A stretch of DNA of 64,000 bases, taken from positions 2,108,001-2,172,000 of the forward strand of contig NZ_CP169368.1 in NCBI RefSeq assembly GCF_042485795.1, in the 5' to 3' direction. The DNA is from Lonepinella sp042485795 (GTDB taxonomy: Bacteria; Pseudomonadota; Gammaproteobacteria; Enterobacterales; Pasteurellaceae). A program made the translations under genes and the position numbers. Positions within the stretch are counted from its first letter, which is position 1; every line of letters starts with the position of its first letter. This document shows, piece after piece, positions 43,261-51,949 of this stretch. Below the pieces are notes generated by a model. The model was not told where the DNA came from. It made no database searches and saw only the letters and a list, made by a program, of their open reading frames with translations.

Positions 43261-43752
43261 ATGAGTTTAAGTTTAATTGTTGCTGCAACCCAAAATTGGG
43301 TCATTGGTAAAGACAACCAAATGCCGTGGCATCTACCAGCGGATTTGGCTTGGTTTCGCCAGAATACTCAAGGTAAAGTTGTGGTTATGGGGCGGAAAAC
43401 TTTTGAAAGTATCGGTCGCCCGTTACCAAAACGCACCAATATTGTGCTTTCTCGACAACCCTTTGAATATGCTGGGGTAATTTGGAAAAATAGCCTTGAA
43501 AGTGCGGTGGAATTTGTCAAAGATTTACCAGAAAATCAGGAAATTATGCTCATCGGTGGCGGTCAATTATTTAAGCAATATTTGCCTCAAGCCGATAAAC
43601 TTTATTTCACCCAAATTCAAACGGAATTAGAAGGTGATACATTTTTTCCTGCAATCAACTGGAATGAATGGCAAATTGAATTTGATGAAACTCGCCCTAA
43701 AGATGAGCAAAATGCTTATGATCTGCGGTTTATGATTTTAACCAGAAAATAA
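43261..43752 (+). CDS. folA: Dihydrofolate reductase
   Basis: DHFR reduces dihydrofolate to tetrahydrofolate and is the target of trimethoprim. The 163-residue protein has LIVAATQNWVIGKDNQMPWHLPADL, with the catalytic acid in the helix after WHLP, the cofactor region VVMGRKTFESIGRPLPKRTNIV and IMLIGGGQLFKQYLP. It starts 24 bases after the DUF1523-type gene. An uptake signal lies inside. No resistance substitution can be judged without alignment. Confidence 0.96.
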   Translation: MSLSLIVAATQNWVIGKDNQMPWHLPADLAWFRQNTQGKVVVMGRKTFESIGRPLPKRTNIVLSRQPFEYAGVIWKNSLESAVEFVKDLPENQEIMLIGGGQLFKQYLPQADKLYFTQIQTELEGDTFFPAINWNEWQIEFDETRPKDEQNAYDLRFMILTRK

Positions 43753-43800
43753 ATATATCTACTTGTATTAACATAAAAATCAATCTACACTAAACATATA

Positions 43801-43890
43801 GTCGGGGTGCTATTGTACTGTTAAACAGCATAATGGCTGAGATAATACCCGTAAAACCTGATACAGCTAATACTGGCGTAGGGAACTATC
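43801..43890 (+). promoter_or_regulatory. TPP riboswitch (THI element)
   Basis: The conserved pieces appear in order: TCGGGGTGC, GGCTGAGATAATACCCGT, ACCTGATACAGCTAATACTG and GCGTAGGGAAC. They form the thiamine pyrophosphate-binding three-way junction. It lies 70 bases before thiM and should shut off thiM-thiD-thiE when TPP is abundant. Confidence 0.95.
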
Positions 43891-43961
43891 TTTACTATCG
43901 ATTTATCCTTTCCAACCATTATTGCGTATCTTTTCTTTCAATAATCTACAAAGGAAATTCT

Positions 43962-44759
43962 ATGCAATTCAGATATTTAGATCTTATTCGTGAATGCAAT
44001 CCGCTGGTGCATTGTATGACCAATATTGTTGTTACCAATTTTTCCGCCAACGGTTTACTTGCTTTGGGAGCATCACCTTTTATGTCAACAATGGCAGAAG
44101 AAGTGGAAGAAATTCAACAATTTTCCAACGCACTTTTGATCAATATTGGCACGATCCACCCCTTTGATGTAGATGCAATGATCCTAGCTGGTCAAGCTGC
44201 TAACCAAAACGGTGTGCCTGTGGTGTTAGATCCTGTTGGTGCAGGGGCAACTGCTTATCGCCGTGCTACGGTGCGGAAAATTTTAGATAAAGTCAATATT
44301 TCTGCTATCCGTGGTAATGTGAGTGAAGTGGCTTTTTTAGCCGATGTAGCATGGCAAGCGAAAGGGGTTGATGCTGGAAATGGTGAAGGTGATATTGCTG
44401 AAATTGCTCGTATTGCTGCACAAAAATATCAATGTTGTGTCGCTATTAGTGGAGAAATAGATTATATCAGTGATGGCAAACAGGTCGCCAAAATCTATAA
44501 TGGCACACATCTATTTCCTAAAATTACAGGATCAGGCTGTTTACTCGGTGCCACCGTTGGTGCATTTTTGGCTATCGCCAAACAAGGTGATGAATTTAAT
44601 GCTTGCTTGGAAGCCTGTGCGGGTTTTGCTGTGGCAGGTGAACTAGCCGCCCAAGGGTTAAACAATCAATTAGGCAGTTTTGCCGTACAATTTATCAATC
44701 AATTAGCCGATTTAACCAGTGAAAAAATTAACCAATTAGCGAGGATTGACCATGTCTAA
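43962..44759 (+). CDS. thiM: Hydroxyethylthiazole kinase
   Basis: ThiM salvages the thiazole moiety by phosphorylating hydroxyethylthiazole. The 265-residue protein has CNPLVHCMTNIVVTNFSANG, VPVVLDPVGAGATAYR, AIRGNVSEVAFLA and the anion-hole motif KITGSGCLLGATVGAFLAI. The open frame extends upstream through the riboswitch, but the ATG at 43962 has the ribosome site AAAGGAA and the family N-terminus. It overlaps thiD by eight bases. No thiC or thiG is seen, so this is a salvage operon. Confidence 0.96.
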   Translation: MQFRYLDLIRECNPLVHCMTNIVVTNFSANGLLALGASPFMSTMAEEVEEIQQFSNALLINIGTIHPFDVDAMILAGQAANQNGVPVVLDPVGAGATAYRRATVRKILDKVNISAIRGNVSEVAFLADVAWQAKGVDAGNGEGDIAEIARIAAQKYQCCVAISGEIDYISDGKQVAKIYNGTHLFPKITGSGCLLGATVGAFLAIAKQGDEFNACLEACAGFAVAGELAAQGLNNQLGSFAVQFINQLADLTSEKINQLARIDHV

Positions 44760-45561
44760 CATAGCACAAGCCTTAACCATCGCAGGCTCCGATAGCGGTG
44801 GTGGAGCGGGGATTCAAGCGGATTTAAAAACCTTTCAAATGCGTGATGTATTTGGTACGGTAGCGATTACGGCGGTGACCGCTCAAAATACGCAGGGTGT
44901 ATTTGATATTGCCCCCATTCCCCTTGCTACTATTTCCGCCCAAATCAAAGCCGTGGCAGAAGATTTTGATATTCAGGCGGTGAAAATTGGCATGCTAGGT
45001 AATGCAGAAATTATTCAGTGTGTAGCGGAAAATTTGGAACAATATCGGTTTCCACAAATCGTGTTAGACCCTGTAATGATCGCTAAAGGCGGAGCGTCTT
45101 TGTTGCAACAAGATGCGGTGGCAGCGTTGAAGCAGTATATTTTACCCAAAGCCACGGTGATTACGCCGAATTTGCCTGAAGCGGAAGCCTTAACAGGGAT
45201 TAAGGTGGTGGACGATGCTAGTGCAGAAAAAGCGGCTCGCTTGTTGCAACAATGGGGCGTGGAAACCGTAGTAATTAAAGGCGGACACAGTGGCAATTCG
45301 CAAAGTGCGGTGTGTTTAGACTGGGTTTTCACCCCAACTGACCGCTTCATATTACAAGCGAAACGTTTTCCAACACCACACACTCACGGTACAGGTTGTA
45401 CTTTTTCTGCTTGTATTACCGCTGAACTCGCTAAAGGCAACAGTGTAGAACAAGCCATTCGCACCGCAAAAGCCTATATTACCGCAGCCATCAGTCATCC
45501 ATTAAATATCGGACATGGTCACGGACCTACTAACCATTGGGCGTATCAAGATGAAAAATAA
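44752..45561 (+). CDS. thiD: Hydroxymethylpyrimidine / phosphomethylpyrimidine kinase
   Basis: ThiD phosphorylates the pyrimidine precursor of thiamine twice. The 269-residue protein has ALTIAGSDSGGGAGIQADLK, KIGMLGNAEIIQ, VLDPVMIAKGGASLL, TPNLPEAEALTG and the catalytic THGTGCTFSACI. The ATG at 44752 lies nine bases after GAGG and inside the end of thiM, showing translational coupling. It overlaps thiE by eleven bases. Confidence 0.96.
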   Translation: MSNIAQALTIAGSDSGGGAGIQADLKTFQMRDVFGTVAITAVTAQNTQGVFDIAPIPLATISAQIKAVAEDFDIQAVKIGMLGNAEIIQCVAENLEQYRFPQIVLDPVMIAKGGASLLQQDAVAALKQYILPKATVITPNLPEAEALTGIKVVDDASAEKAARLLQQWGVETVVIKGGHSGNSQSAVCLDWVFTPTDRFILQAKRFPTPHTHGTGCTFSACITAELAKGNSVEQAIRTAKAYITAAISHPLNIGHGHGPTNHWAYQDEK

Positions 45562-46219
45562 GCAAAAAATCCAACAGATGCTATCTGTTTATTTTATTGC
45601 TGGCACGCAAGATTGCCAGCATTTGGCTGGCGATTCTGCCCAAAATCTGCTCAATATTTTACAGCAAGCGTTGAGAGCTGGCATTACTTGCTTTCAATTT
45701 CGTGATAAAGGAAAAAACTCTCTGGAAAATCAACCTGACCAGCAAAAACAACTCGCAAAACAGTGCCTTTCCCTTTGTCGCCAATATGATGTACCCTTGA
45801 TTATTAATGATAACGTGGCATTAGCCATTGAAATTGGTGCAGATGGTATTCATGTTGGGCAAACTGATATGGCAATTCAACAAGTATTGCAACATACACA
45901 AAACAAGCTGATTATAGGATTATCGACCAATAATTTAGCTCAAGTTTTAGCAGCTCAACAGCAAGCAGAAATTGATTATATCGGTATTGGTCCGATTTTT
46001 CCCACGGGTTCAAAAGCTGATCATTCTGCTGTTCTAGGCGTAGAATTTGTAGAAAAATTAAAAGATTACGCTTTAACCAAGCCTTTTGTGGTGATTGGTG
46101 GCATAAATCAGTATAATGCTCACACATTAAAACAAGCGGGAGCAGATGGTGTTGCGGTAATTTCCGCCATTACTCAAGCGGAAAATATCCAAACCACGGT
46201 GGAAAAATTGAAATTCTAA
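45551..46219 (+). CDS. thiE: Thiamine phosphate synthase
   Basis: ThiE joins the pyrimidine and thiazole phosphates to give thiamine phosphate. The 222-residue TIM-barrel protein has GITCFQFRDKG, VPLIINDNVALAIEIGADGI, HVGQTDM, IGLSTNN, YIGIGPIFPTGSKADHS and FVVIGGINQYNAH. The ATG at 45551 gives the family start; a longer frame is open to 45515 inside thiD. It is the last gene of the TPP-regulated salvage operon, followed nine bases on by folB. Confidence 0.95.
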   Translation: MKNKQKIQQMLSVYFIAGTQDCQHLAGDSAQNLLNILQQALRAGITCFQFRDKGKNSLENQPDQQKQLAKQCLSLCRQYDVPLIINDNVALAIEIGADGIHVGQTDMAIQQVLQHTQNKLIIGLSTNNLAQVLAAQQQAEIDYIGIGPIFPTGSKADHSAVLGVEFVEKLKDYALTKPFVVIGGINQYNAHTLKQAGADGVAVISAITQAENIQTTVEKLKF

Positions 46220-46227
46220 GGAATGAT

Positions 46228-46575
46228 ATGACAGACAAAGTGTTTATCCATGAACTGACGGCATTTGCCAGTATTGGTGCCTATGATTGGGAGCATACCA
46301 TTAAGCAAAAACTGATTTTTAATATTGAAATGGCGTGGGATTTTGCTCAAGCCGTAGAAAACGAAGATCTGCAATATTGCTTAGATTATGCGGAAATTTC
46401 GCAGAAAATCATTGATTTTGTGGAAAATCAGCCATTTAAATTAGTCGAAACGGTAGCTCACAAAGTCGCTGATTTATTGCAACAACAATATGGTATTCAA
46501 TCCTTACGTATTGAATTACATAAGCCGAAAGCCGTGGCTCAAGCCAGTTCTGTCGGCGTGATTGTAGAACGTTAA
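46228..46575 (+). CDS. folB: Dihydroneopterin aldolase
   Basis: FolB makes 6-hydroxymethyl-dihydropterin in folate synthesis. The 115-residue protein has DKVFIHELTAFASIGAYDWE, LDYAEISQKIIDFVENQPFKLVE (catalytic Glu region), VAHKVADLL and the LHKPKAVAQASSVGVIVER ending with the conserved Lys-Pro. It lies eight bases after thiE, so it may be cotranscribed and share TPP control, an unusual link between folate and thiamine genes. Confidence 0.93.
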   Translation: MTDKVFIHELTAFASIGAYDWEHTIKQKLIFNIEMAWDFAQAVENEDLQYCLDYAEISQKIIDFVENQPFKLVETVAHKVADLLQQQYGIQSLRIELHKPKAVAQASSVGVIVER

Positions 46576-46583
46576 TATTTCGG

Positions 46584-46614
46584 AAAAGTACGGTGTTTTT
46601 CACCGCACTTTTTT
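46584..46614. terminator. Bidirectional terminator between folB and emrB
   Basis: AAAAGTACGGTG (46584-46595) and CACCGCACTTTT (46601-46612) pair with one mismatch. The right arm is a perfect uptake signal and the left arm differs at one base. Confidence 0.85.
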
Positions 46615-46620
46615 CATTCC

Positions 46621-48141
46621 CTAATGTCTTCCTCCAAATGGTGGTCTGGCAAACCAGACTACTATCACCAAAATTAAGAATAAAATTGAAGACAACCAAA
46701 AAATCTCATTTGCTCCAATAATAAACCCTTGTTCAGTAATCGTTCTGGCTAACATACTGGAAATTTGAGTATCATTTAATCCTGTTTGCCCTAAATGTTG
46801 ATAATACATTTGGGAATTTAGATCATAAGGGGTAATAATTTCCGTTAATCTGGTATGGTGCATGGCTTCACGGCGATACCATAAGAACGTGGTTAATGAT
46901 GTTCCCACCGAACCTGCTAATGTCCGTAAAAAGTTAAATAAACTGGACGCTGATGCCATTTTTTGTGGTGGTAAGCCTGATAACGTAATAGTCGTCAACG
47001 GCATAAAGAAACAAGCTACCGCTAAACCCTGCACAAATTGTGGTAAAGCAAAATCCCAGAAAGTACTTGCCGTTTCAAAGGTAACGGCTCGCCAATAGAA
47101 AGTGACGGCATACATAATAAAGCTGAATGTTACCAATGCTCGCATATCAAGTCGATGCCCAAATCGTCCGATAATTGGCGAAAGAAAAATTGGTAATAAC
47201 CCTACTGGAGCTGCGGCTAAACCTGCCCAAGTGGCGGTGTAGCCATAAACTTGTTGTAATAACAACGGAATCAGCACAACGGATCCAAGATAGACTAAAA
47301 AGGCTAAACTAGAACATAAACAACCAATCACAAAGTTACGTTTTTGAAACAGGGAAATATCTATAATGGGATTATCATCGGTCAACGACCAAATCACTAA
47401 AGCAATTAAAGCGATAGCAGATACAATGGTAAGCACGACAATTTCGGTGGAATTAAACCAGTCTTGTTCACGACCTTGGTCTAACATCAACTGCAAACAA
47501 CCCACACCTAACACTAATAGGCTTAACCCGATTAAATCTACTGGACGATGTTCTGTTGGTGTTTCTCTATCCCCTAAGGTTTTCCATGTCATAAAAATAA
47601 CCGCTATCCCAATAGGAATATTAATAAAAAAGATCCAACCCCAATGTAAGTTATCGCTGATCCAACCGCCTAAAATTGGACCAAAAATAGGGGCAACCAC
47701 CACCGTCATTGACCAAAACGCCAATGCCATACCACGTTTCTCAGGGGGATAATTATTTAGCAATAAACTTTGTGAAAGAGGAACAATAGGACCCGCCGCT
47801 AGACCTTGTAATATTCGGCATAGAATCAGCATTTCAAGGCTGTGTGAAATGCCACATAACCAAGAAGCAATCACAAAACCTAACGTTGCCAATAAAAATA
47901 ACCGCACTTCGCCAAAACGTTTAGCCAGCCAGCCTGTAATTGGAATCGCAATAGCATTGGCAACCCCAAAAGAAGTAATAACCCAAGTCCCTTGACTAGT
48001 TGATGCCCCTAAATCCCCAGCTATGGTAGGAATCGCAACATTGGCAATAGTAGAGTCTAATACCTGCATAAAGGTTGCCAATGCCAAAGCAATCGTCATT
48101 ATGGCAAGTGCAACCCCATGAACTGGTTTTTGCATAGCCAA
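46621..48141 (-). CDS. emrB: EmrB-type multidrug efflux transporter (DHA2, MFS)
   Basis: The 506-residue protein has about 14 membrane segments and the DHA2 signatures: QVLDSTIANVAIPTIAGDLG near the N-terminus, GWLAKRFGEVRLFLLATLGF, RILQGLAAGPIVPLSQSLLL and the inter-domain loop with PQKMASASSLFNFLRTLAGS. With EmrA and an outer-membrane channel (TolC type) it expels uncouplers and hydrophobic drugs. It follows emrA with five bases between. No TolC gene lies in the window. The end lies 6 bases from a bidirectional terminator. Confidence 0.93.
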   Translation of the reverse strand: MAMQKPVHGVALAIMTIALALATFMQVLDSTIANVAIPTIAGDLGASTSQGTWVITSFGVANAIAIPITGWLAKRFGEVRLFLLATLGFVIASWLCGISHSLEMLILCRILQGLAAGPIVPLSQSLLLNNYPPEKRGMALAFWSMTVVVAPIFGPILGGWISDNLHWGWIFFINIPIGIAVIFMTWKTLGDRETPTEHRPVDLIGLSLLVLGVGCLQLMLDQGREQDWFNSTEIVVLTIVSAIALIALVIWSLTDDNPIIDISLFQKRNFVIGCLCSSLAFLVYLGSVVLIPLLLQQVYGYTATWAGLAAAPVGLLPIFLSPIIGRFGHRLDMRALVTFSFIMYAVTFYWRAVTFETASTFWDFALPQFVQGLAVACFFMPLTTITLSGLPPQKMASASSLFNFLRTLAGSVGTSLTTFLWYRREAMHHTRLTEIITPYDLNSQMYYQHLGQTGLNDTQISSMLARTITEQGFIIGANEIFWLSSILFLILVIVVWFARPPFGGRH

Positions 48142-48146
48142 CCGCC

Positions 48147-49301
48147 TTAATATATATTTTGCGAAATAATGGAATGAATTAAATTTTCCACCGCAGTTTG
48201 GTCATAAACAAGACTTGAGGTTGAATACAAGGTATTGTCACGGCTAACACCTAATACTTCGCCGTCTGTTTGTTGCACATTCACAATTACGTGCGAAGAT
48301 AAACCAATACGCAATGGATATTTTTGTAACTGCTCAGGCTCCAACGCAATACGAACTGGCACACGTTGCACCACTTTAATCCAGTTACCTGTGGCATTTT
48401 GTGCTGGTAATAAAGAAAATGCACTGCCTGTCCCCATATCAATACCTACTACGGTACCATTAAATTCTACTTTATCGCCGTATAAATCCACTTTTACTTT
48501 GACTGGTTGACCAAGTCGCATATCTCTTAACTGCGTTTCTTTAAAATTAGCATCAATCCACATCTGCTCCGCAGGAACCACCGCTAATAATGCCGACCCC
48601 ACGGATACTTTCTGCCCAACTTGCACACTACGACGTGCCACATAACCATCAATCGGGCTAACAATTTTACTACGTTGTAAGTTTAACCAAGCCTGTTTTA
48701 ACTGGCTCACTGCTCCCAATACGCTCGGTTGCTGATCTAATGGCACATCAAGTAATAACGCTTGATTAGCTGCTAATTGATTTTGTGTTGCAATTAAATC
48801 TACTTTTGCCAATTCTACAGCTTCTTTCGCATGCAAATAGCTTTCTTTATCAATAGATTGCGTTTGATTTAATTTTTCACGACGGTGTAAATTACCACGA
48901 GCTTGCTCAAGGCTAACCGTTTTACTTTGCACCGATGCAGTAAGTTGTTTTACAGTATAAGTTAATTGCGAGATTTGACGAACCGCATTCGCTAGATTGC
49001 TTTGAGCTTGTTCAAAAGCAAGCTGTAAATCACTGTTATCTAAGGATAATAACACATCGCCTTGATGCACAAAATCCATATTATCCACATTAATTTGCTG
49101 AACATTACCACTCACTTGAGAGGAAATCATCACCTGATTACCGCTCACATAAGCATCTTCCGTACTTTCATAGCCTTTAAGAAAAAAGTACCAATACAAC
49201 CCTGTCGCTAACGCAATAAAAATTAAAATAAACAGAAAAATACCTAACGCTTTTTTACGATTTCTACTTTTACTGGACGGGAAACTTTTTTCTTCTGACA
49301 T
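48147..49301 (-). CDS. emrA: EmrA-type membrane-fusion protein
   Basis: The 384-residue periplasmic adaptor has one membrane segment (ALGIFLFILIFIALATGLYW, about 18-40), a biotin-lipoyl-like domain (YVSGNQVMISSQVSGNVQQI), a long alpha-hairpin (about 95-200), the second half-lipoyl SPIDGYVARRSVQVGQKVS and a beta-barrel. These features match EmrA/HlyD adaptors that link EmrB with the outer-membrane channel. No regulator such as MprA is adjacent. Confidence 0.93.
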   Translation of the reverse strand: MSEEKSFPSSKSRNRKKALGIFLFILIFIALATGLYWYFFLKGYESTEDAYVSGNQVMISSQVSGNVQQINVDNMDFVHQGDVLLSLDNSDLQLAFEQAQSNLANAVRQISQLTYTVKQLTASVQSKTVSLEQARGNLHRREKLNQTQSIDKESYLHAKEAVELAKVDLIATQNQLAANQALLLDVPLDQQPSVLGAVSQLKQAWLNLQRSKIVSPIDGYVARRSVQVGQKVSVGSALLAVVPAEQMWIDANFKETQLRDMRLGQPVKVKVDLYGDKVEFNGTVVGIDMGTGSAFSLLPAQNATGNWIKVVQRVPVRIALEPEQLQKYPLRIGLSSHVIVNVQQTDGEVLGVSRDNTLYSTSSLVYDQTAVENLIHSIISQNIY

Positions 49302-49358
49302 TTTATACTTCCTTAATTATTTGAGATCGATAAACCTTAATGATTCAAGTTGCTTATT

Positions 49359-50039
49359 TTAGCTCAAAAATTGCTTAAAAACTTTATTTATATTTTTCTC
49401 TAGGGTTATTTTTCCTGCAATTTGCTCATTTTGCCAAACTTGCAACAAAATCTCAGGATTAAGTTGCTGTTCAGCAATATCAGCTAACGGTAAATAACTA
49501 ATATGCCAAGGCTCACGCCCAACATTAAGATATTTATTGCATTGCATAAAAGGTAGGGCGAAATCAAAGTGCGGTAATTTTTCTTGCAGAAATTGGCTTA
49601 ATTCAAAAAAATACCCCCCCTGTTGATATTCCCAAGGTTCAAGCTGCAAAGGTTGATTGACAGGTAATAAATCAGGATCAAAAAAATCAATTTCCGTTCC
49701 CCAATGATGACGGCTTGCTCCTGGCATTGCTGACCAACGCAAGATCGCTTGTGCTTTTTGCCAATCGTCTAATCTGCTCAGATCAATGGCATTGCCTTGA
49801 TCATCATGCACTTTTCGCTCCCCATTAAACTTCGCATTCCAAATTAACTGCTGGCGTTGAAAATCCCGAAAGCTACTGGCTGGCTGTAAATTAAAGCCAT
49901 TTTGCACTGCACTTTGTTGTAACCCTTGAAAGGCTTGCACAGCCTGCGGTTGCAAAAAATGGTTTGGCGAATGTGGACAAGGTAATGACACTAAATGCGT
50001 GCGAGATTTACCTGTTAATTGATCAATGGTTAATTTCAT
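49359..50039 (-). CDS. M15-family D-alanyl-D-alanine carboxypeptidase-like protein
   Basis: The 226-residue protein has the VanY/M15 zinc peptidase elements: SSFRDFQRQQLIWNAKFNGE, the zinc-binding SAMPGASRHHWGTEIDFFD (SxHxxGxAxD-like) and REPWHISYLPL with the last His. It should trim D-Ala from peptidoglycan or its precursors. No signal peptide is evident, so a cytoplasmic precursor-recycling role or non-classical location is possible. The frame is open further upstream to 50105, and ATGs at 50066 and 50039 are both possible; I take 50039. It lies between emrA and the structured intergenic element. Confidence 0.8.
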   Translation of the reverse strand: MKLTIDQLTGKSRTHLVSLPCPHSPNHFLQPQAVQAFQGLQQSAVQNGFNLQPASSFRDFQRQQLIWNAKFNGERKVHDDQGNAIDLSRLDDWQKAQAILRWSAMPGASRHHWGTEIDFFDPDLLPVNQPLQLEPWEYQQGGYFFELSQFLQEKLPHFDFALPFMQCNKYLNVGREPWHISYLPLADIAEQQLNPEILLQVWQNEQIAGKITLEKNINKVFKQFLS

Positions 50040-50079
50040 ATTTTTGTCTTGATTTTTAGTAAACATAACGCTATTATTT

Positions 50080-50260
50080 AGGAACTGCCTAGCAGAGTGG
50101 CTCAATTCTCTGCTAGGGCTTTTAATTATCTGTTTTAATAAACTGAAAAGCTAATTAAAATCAAGATAACTAGGATTAAGAGTTGAAAGAGCATAATCCA
50201 GTTCCTTTTTGTAAGCCCCACTCGTCAGCGTGGGGTTTGCTGTTTCTAGCCCCATGCTAG
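50080..50260. repeat. Highly structured non-coding element, perhaps IS200/IS605-derived
   Basis: No gene is seen from 50040 to 50408. Within it AGGAACT (50080-50086) pairs with AGTTCCT (50200-50206), enclosing three hairpins: CCTAGCAGAG/CTCTGCTAGG (50088-50097 with 50108-50117), TTTTAATTA/TAATTAAAA (50120-50128 with 50152-50160) and GGATTA/TAATCC (50173-50178 with 50194-50199). T5 follows on the plus strand. Then come GCCCCAC/GTGGGG (50215-50221 with 50230-50235) and CTAGC/GCTAG (50246-50260). It could be a small RNA gene or the ends of a decayed IS605-type element. No transposase frame is present. The remaining bases to 50408 hold no gene that I can see. Confidence 0.5.
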
Positions 50261-50408
50261 CGAGTGAATTATATCAGACTGGATATTAAACCACTATATT
50301 TATTTTTATTTTAATCTGTATTTGCGTACATAGTTAAGAACGTAACGTAACGCCACACTGTAGCTATACAACAACGTTTAATCTTGCAGGCAAATATGTA
50401 GTCATTTG

Positions 50409-51536
50409 CTACAATAATTTTTCCAATATACTTTTATAAACCTTTCCCAATATTGCAAGATCCATTACACTCACACATTCATCGACTTTATGAATCGTGG
50501 CATTAAGCGGTCCAAGTTCCACCACTTCTCCCCCCATTAAGGCAATAAAACGAGCATCGGAGGTACCACCGCCAGTGTCTAATTGCGGTGAAATGTTGAC
50601 GATTTTTTCAAGGGCTTCAACGACCGCTTTCACCAATTTATTCGGTTTGGTTAAAAACGGTTTTCCCGACAGATTCCACTCAATACGATATTTTAATCCA
50701 TATTTTGCCAACATTTCAGCCACTTTATTTTTAATGCTGTCATCGGTAACTTCGGTGCAATAGCGTAAGTTGAATTGCACAAAAAGCTCGCCAGGGATCA
50801 CATTATTACTGCCTGTGCCGGCTTGAATATTGGCGATTTGCAAACTGGTGGGTGGAAAAAATTCATTGCCGTTATCCCATTGGTAGGTGGTGAGTTCCTG
50901 TAAAAAAGGAACGGCTTTATGCACAGGGTTTTCGGCTAAATGGGGATAGGCAACGTGTCCTTGAATACCTTGAATATACAGATTGCCCGTGATCGATCCC
51001 CGTCTGCCATTTTTCACAATATCACCGAGCGTTTTTGAGCTAGATGGCTCGCCTACAAGGCAATAATCAATGTTTTCACCACGAGCCATTAAGGTTTCCA
51101 CCACTCGTACGGTACCGTCTTTGGCGGTGGCTTCTTCATCAGAAGTAATTAACAATGCAATCGTGCCTTGATGATTTGGGTTAACTTTGACATAGTCTTC
51201 TACGGCGACCACCATCGCCGCCAGCGACCCTTTCATATCCGCCGCCCCCCGTCCATACAGCATATCCCCCACCACTTCGGCGGCAAAAGGCGGATACGTC
51301 CATTGACTTTCATCGCCAGCAGGCACCACATCGGTATGCCCTGCAAAGGCAACAATCGGAGCGGTTGAGCCGTGTTTTGCCCACAGATTTAAGGTGTCAT
51401 TAAAGGGCAACCATTCAATGCTAAAGCCTAATTTTTCAAGGCGTTCTGCTATTACCTGTTGACACCCCTGATCGTCTGGGCTGATAGAGGGACGGCGAAT
51501 AAGATTTTGAGCGAGAGAGAGAATGTCGTTTTTCAT
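50409..51536 (-). CDS. dapE: Succinyl-diaminopimelate desuccinylase
   Basis: DapE releases succinate to give LL-diaminopimelate in lysine and peptidoglycan synthesis. The 375-residue M20-type di-zinc enzyme has FAGHTDVVPAGDESQW, YGRGAADMKGSLAAM, the catalytic LLITSDEEATAKDG, GGTSDARF and a C-terminal GPLNATIHKVDECV. The ATG at 51536 is one base after the yffB stop, so it is coupled to that gene; the longer open frame upstream lies inside yffB. Confidence 0.96.
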   Translation of the reverse strand: MKNDILSLAQNLIRRPSISPDDQGCQQVIAERLEKLGFSIEWLPFNDTLNLWAKHGSTAPIVAFAGHTDVVPAGDESQWTYPPFAAEVVGDMLYGRGAADMKGSLAAMVVAVEDYVKVNPNHQGTIALLITSDEEATAKDGTVRVVETLMARGENIDYCLVGEPSSSKTLGDIVKNGRRGSITGNLYIQGIQGHVAYPHLAENPVHKAVPFLQELTTYQWDNGNEFFPPTSLQIANIQAGTGSNNVIPGELFVQFNLRYCTEVTDDSIKNKVAEMLAKYGLKYRIEWNLSGKPFLTKPNKLVKAVVEALEKIVNISPQLDTGGGTSDARFIALMGGEVVELGPLNATIHKVDECVSVMDLAILGKVYKSILEKLL

Positions 51537-51537
51537 T

Positions 51538-51885
51538 TTATTTAAACGCGTTTTGATATTCAGTTTGGTCAAACCCAATTAACGCCACGCCATCTTGCAA
51601 AATAATCGGACGTTTAATCAGCGTAGGTTGTTCTGCAAGCACTTGAAGTGCGGTGTTTTTTTCAAGATTTTTTTTCACCGTTTCATCTAAATTTCGCCAC
51701 GTGGTGCTACGTTTATTAACCAGATTTTGCCAACCGAATTGGCTTTCTGCTTTAGCTAAAAAATCAGGTGCTAAACCGTCCACACGATAGTCGTGTAGTT
51801 GATGTTCAATATGATTATCGGTAAGCCATTTTAAGGCTTTTTTCACAGTGTCGCAGTTTTTGATACCGTAAACTTTTATCATCAT
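51538..51885 (-). CDS. yffB: ArsC-family reductase-like protein (YffB)
   Basis: The 115-residue protein starts MMIKVYGIKNCDTVKKALKW with a single Cys in GIKNCDTV and continues with the ArsC/Spx fold (STTWRNLD, TLIKRPIILQDG). YffB is related to arsenate reductases but has no proven arsenate role and may act in glutathione-dependent redox reactions. Its place directly before dapE is conserved in gammaproteobacteria. Either of the first two Met codons could be the start. Confidence 0.9.
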   Translation of the reverse strand: MMIKVYGIKNCDTVKKALKWLTDNHIEHQLHDYRVDGLAPDFLAKAESQFGWQNLVNKRSTTWRNLDETVKKNLEKNTALQVLAEQPTLIKRPIILQDGVALIGFDQTEYQNAFK

Positions 51886-51902
51886 TTCTTCCTTTATGAA
51901 AA

Positions 51903-51943
51903 AAAGTGCGGTTAAAAATTTTCGCTTTTTTTCACCGCACTTT
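51903..51943. terminator. thrC terminator from inverted uptake signals
   Basis: AAAGTGCGGT (51903-51912) and ACCGCACTTT (51934-51943) form a hairpin with a T/A-rich loop between the thrC stop and the yffB start. Confidence 0.75.
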
Positions 51944-51949
51944 ATCTGA

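Noticed and set aside
45551..46219. thiE start at 45515
   Set aside because: The longer frame lies inside thiD and lacks a ribosome site; the family N-terminus begins at the ATG at 45551.
50221..50240. Hammerhead ribozyme, suggested by CTGACGAG on the minus strand
   Set aside because: The conserved GAAA and the third stem are missing; the motif is part of a simple GTGGGG hairpin.
50080..50260. 6S RNA
   Set aside because: The size fits, but the single-stranded central bubble and closing stems typical of 6S RNA are not seen; the layout is several separate hairpins.
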